Positions 5,096 to 5,985 of a DNA stretch of 5,985 bases are shown piece after piece. The notes under the pieces were generated by a model that was not told where the DNA came from, did no database searches, and was given only the letters and a program-made list of their open reading frames with translations. Position 1 is the first letter of the stretch. Each line of letters starts with the position of its first letter. Origin of the DNA: an uncultured Odoribacter sp. (lineage in GTDB: Bacteria > Bacteroidota > Bacteroidia > Bacteroidales > Marinifilaceae). The position numbers and the translations under genes are program-made. The stretch is from positions 1 to 5,985 of the forward strand of contig URJC01000162.1 in NCBI GenBank assembly GCA_900548135.1, written 5' to 3'.

Positions 5096-5985
5096 TAGTA
5101 GATAATATACAATAGGTACGATAAAACCATTCAATAGGGTTGAACTTAGTAAACCTCCTAAAATGACCTGAGCCATAGGACTTTGTATCTCATTCCCCGG
5201 TAAATCTCCACCTACGGCTAAAGGGATCAATGCTAAAGCTGACGTTAGGGCAGTCATTAAAATTGGATTCAGCCGGTCCAGGGAACCCTGGATGATACTT
5301 TCCTGTAGTCCCAAACCTTCGTCCTGTAAGTGGTTGTAGTGAGCTACTAATAAAATTCCATTCCGGGTGGCTATGCCAAACAAGGAAATGAAACCAATAA
5401 TAGCCGGAATACTGATGATACCGGAAGTAAACCAGATACTAATCACTCCTCCGATGATAGCCAGAGGTAAATTCAGCATAATGATTCCGGATAAGGGAAT
5501 ACTTCGGAACTCATGGTACAGAATTAAGAAGATGAACAAAATGGAGATTAAGGAAGTCAGGAACAATGTCCGTGAGGCGGCTGCTTCACTTTCGAATTGT
5601 CCTCCATATTCTATATGATAACTTTCCGGTAAAATGAGCTGTTCGTCTACTGTTTTACGTATATCGTTTACGACTCCTTTCAGGTCTCTTCCGGCAACAT
5701 TGGCTGAAACGACAATTTTGCGTTGTACATTTTCGCGGCTGATGGTGTTGGGACCGGATAAAGGTAAAATCTCGGCTACATACTCCAGAGGAACTTTCCG
5801 TCCATTGGCGTCTAAAGTCAATTCGCCGATAGCTTCCATCGTAGAACGGTCACTATCATTTACTTTGACAGTAAGATCGAACACTTTTCCGTTTTCATTT
5901 ACCTGGGATACTACTTTCCCGGATAAGGCGACATTGATAAATTCAGAAAATGCAGGCAGGCTGATACCATATTTTGCCAACATAT
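5081..5985 (-). CDS. RND efflux permease, CusA/CzcA (heavy-metal) type, C-terminal ~300 residues (partial)
   Basis: The frame runs off the right edge, so the Met at 5981-5983 is internal; a full HME-RND permease is about 1,030 residues. It is the proton-driven inner-membrane pump of a tripartite exporter. Visible residues 1-130 cover the last periplasmic part (docking and porter segments, ending YHIEYGGQFESEAA). Five membrane helices follow: about 139-157, 163-187, 190-214, 240-257 and 270-296, matching TM8-TM12. The GGLLSSTLLNGFIVPIVY block in the last helix is characteristic of CusA/CzcA. TM10 contains FGIATRNGILLV. The protein ends in a short KRKK tail. The metal-binding methionines known from CusA lie upstream of this fragment, so metal versus drug substrate cannot be judged. 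It is followed, with ATGA overlap, by the TolC partner; the adaptor gene is not visible and may precede it. Confidence 0.92.
   Translation of the reverse strand, partial: MLAKYGISLPAFSEFINVALSGKVVSQVNENGKVFDLTVKVNDSDRSTMEAIGELTLDANGRKVPLEYVAEILPLSGPNTISRENVQRKIVVSANVAGRDLKGVVNDIRKTVDEQLILPESYHIEYGGQFESEAAASRTLFLTSLISILFIFLILYHEFRSIPLSGIIMLNLPLAIIGGVISIWFTSGIISIPAIIGFISLFGIATRNGILLVAHYNHLQDEGLGLQESIIQGSLDRLNPILMTALTSALALIPLAVGGDLPGNEIQSPMAQVILGGLLSSTLLNGFIVPIVYYLLKRKK

Noticed and set aside
1..5985. CRISPR array, tRNA, rRNA, insertion sequence or integrase
   Set aside because: No regularly spaced repeats, no tRNA cloverleaf, no transposase or recombinase motifs seen on either strand.

Overview
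The window looks like Bacteroidales DNA, most likely Bacteroides or Parabacteroides. The reasons are AT-rich genes without Shine-Dalgarno sequences, an exact match to the Bacteroides -7 promoter element (TAnnTTTG), a lipoprotein with an acidic run straight after its lipobox cysteine, and families common in that order: a surface protein ending in an RVPNLREL/GYVR domain, a DUF4377 lipoprotein and a carboxypeptidase-regulatory-like protein. The genus is an inference; no rRNA or marker gene is present.

Layout. (1) 1-560, plus strand: C-terminal end of a large surface or fimbrial-type protein, cut by the window edge. (2) 561-837: a gene-free, GC-rich stretch packed with hairpins, starting with a long terminator-like hairpin. 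(3) 838-2412, minus strand: two secreted or surface proteins, first (in transcription order) a DUF4377 lipoprotein and then a small carboxypeptidase-regulatory-like protein, separated by a strong hairpin terminator. (4) 2413-2645: an AT-rich divergent intergenic region with a good minus-strand promoter, an imperfect inverted repeat and a short direct repeat. (5) 2646-3845, plus strand: a PaaI-type hotdog thioesterase and a HAD-family phosphatase, perhaps co-transcribed, closed by a bidirectional terminator at 3847-3876. (6) 3903-5985, minus strand: the end of an efflux operon, an RND permease of the heavy-metal (CusA/CzcA) type cut by the window edge, overlapping by ATGA a TolC/CzcC-type outer-membrane factor.

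How the genes fit together: the RND permease and the TolC protein are two of the three parts of a tripartite exporter; the periplasmic adaptor is not in the window and may lie upstream, beyond position 5985. The thioesterase and phosphatase look like cytoplasmic housekeeping or house-cleaning enzymes with unknown substrates. The surface proteins in the left half form an accessory, host- or surface-facing block. I found no clear new system. The stretches most worth checking are the hairpin-rich spacer at 594-830, the small protein at 838-1461 with an unassigned C-terminal half, and the A7 run at the RND/TolC junction.
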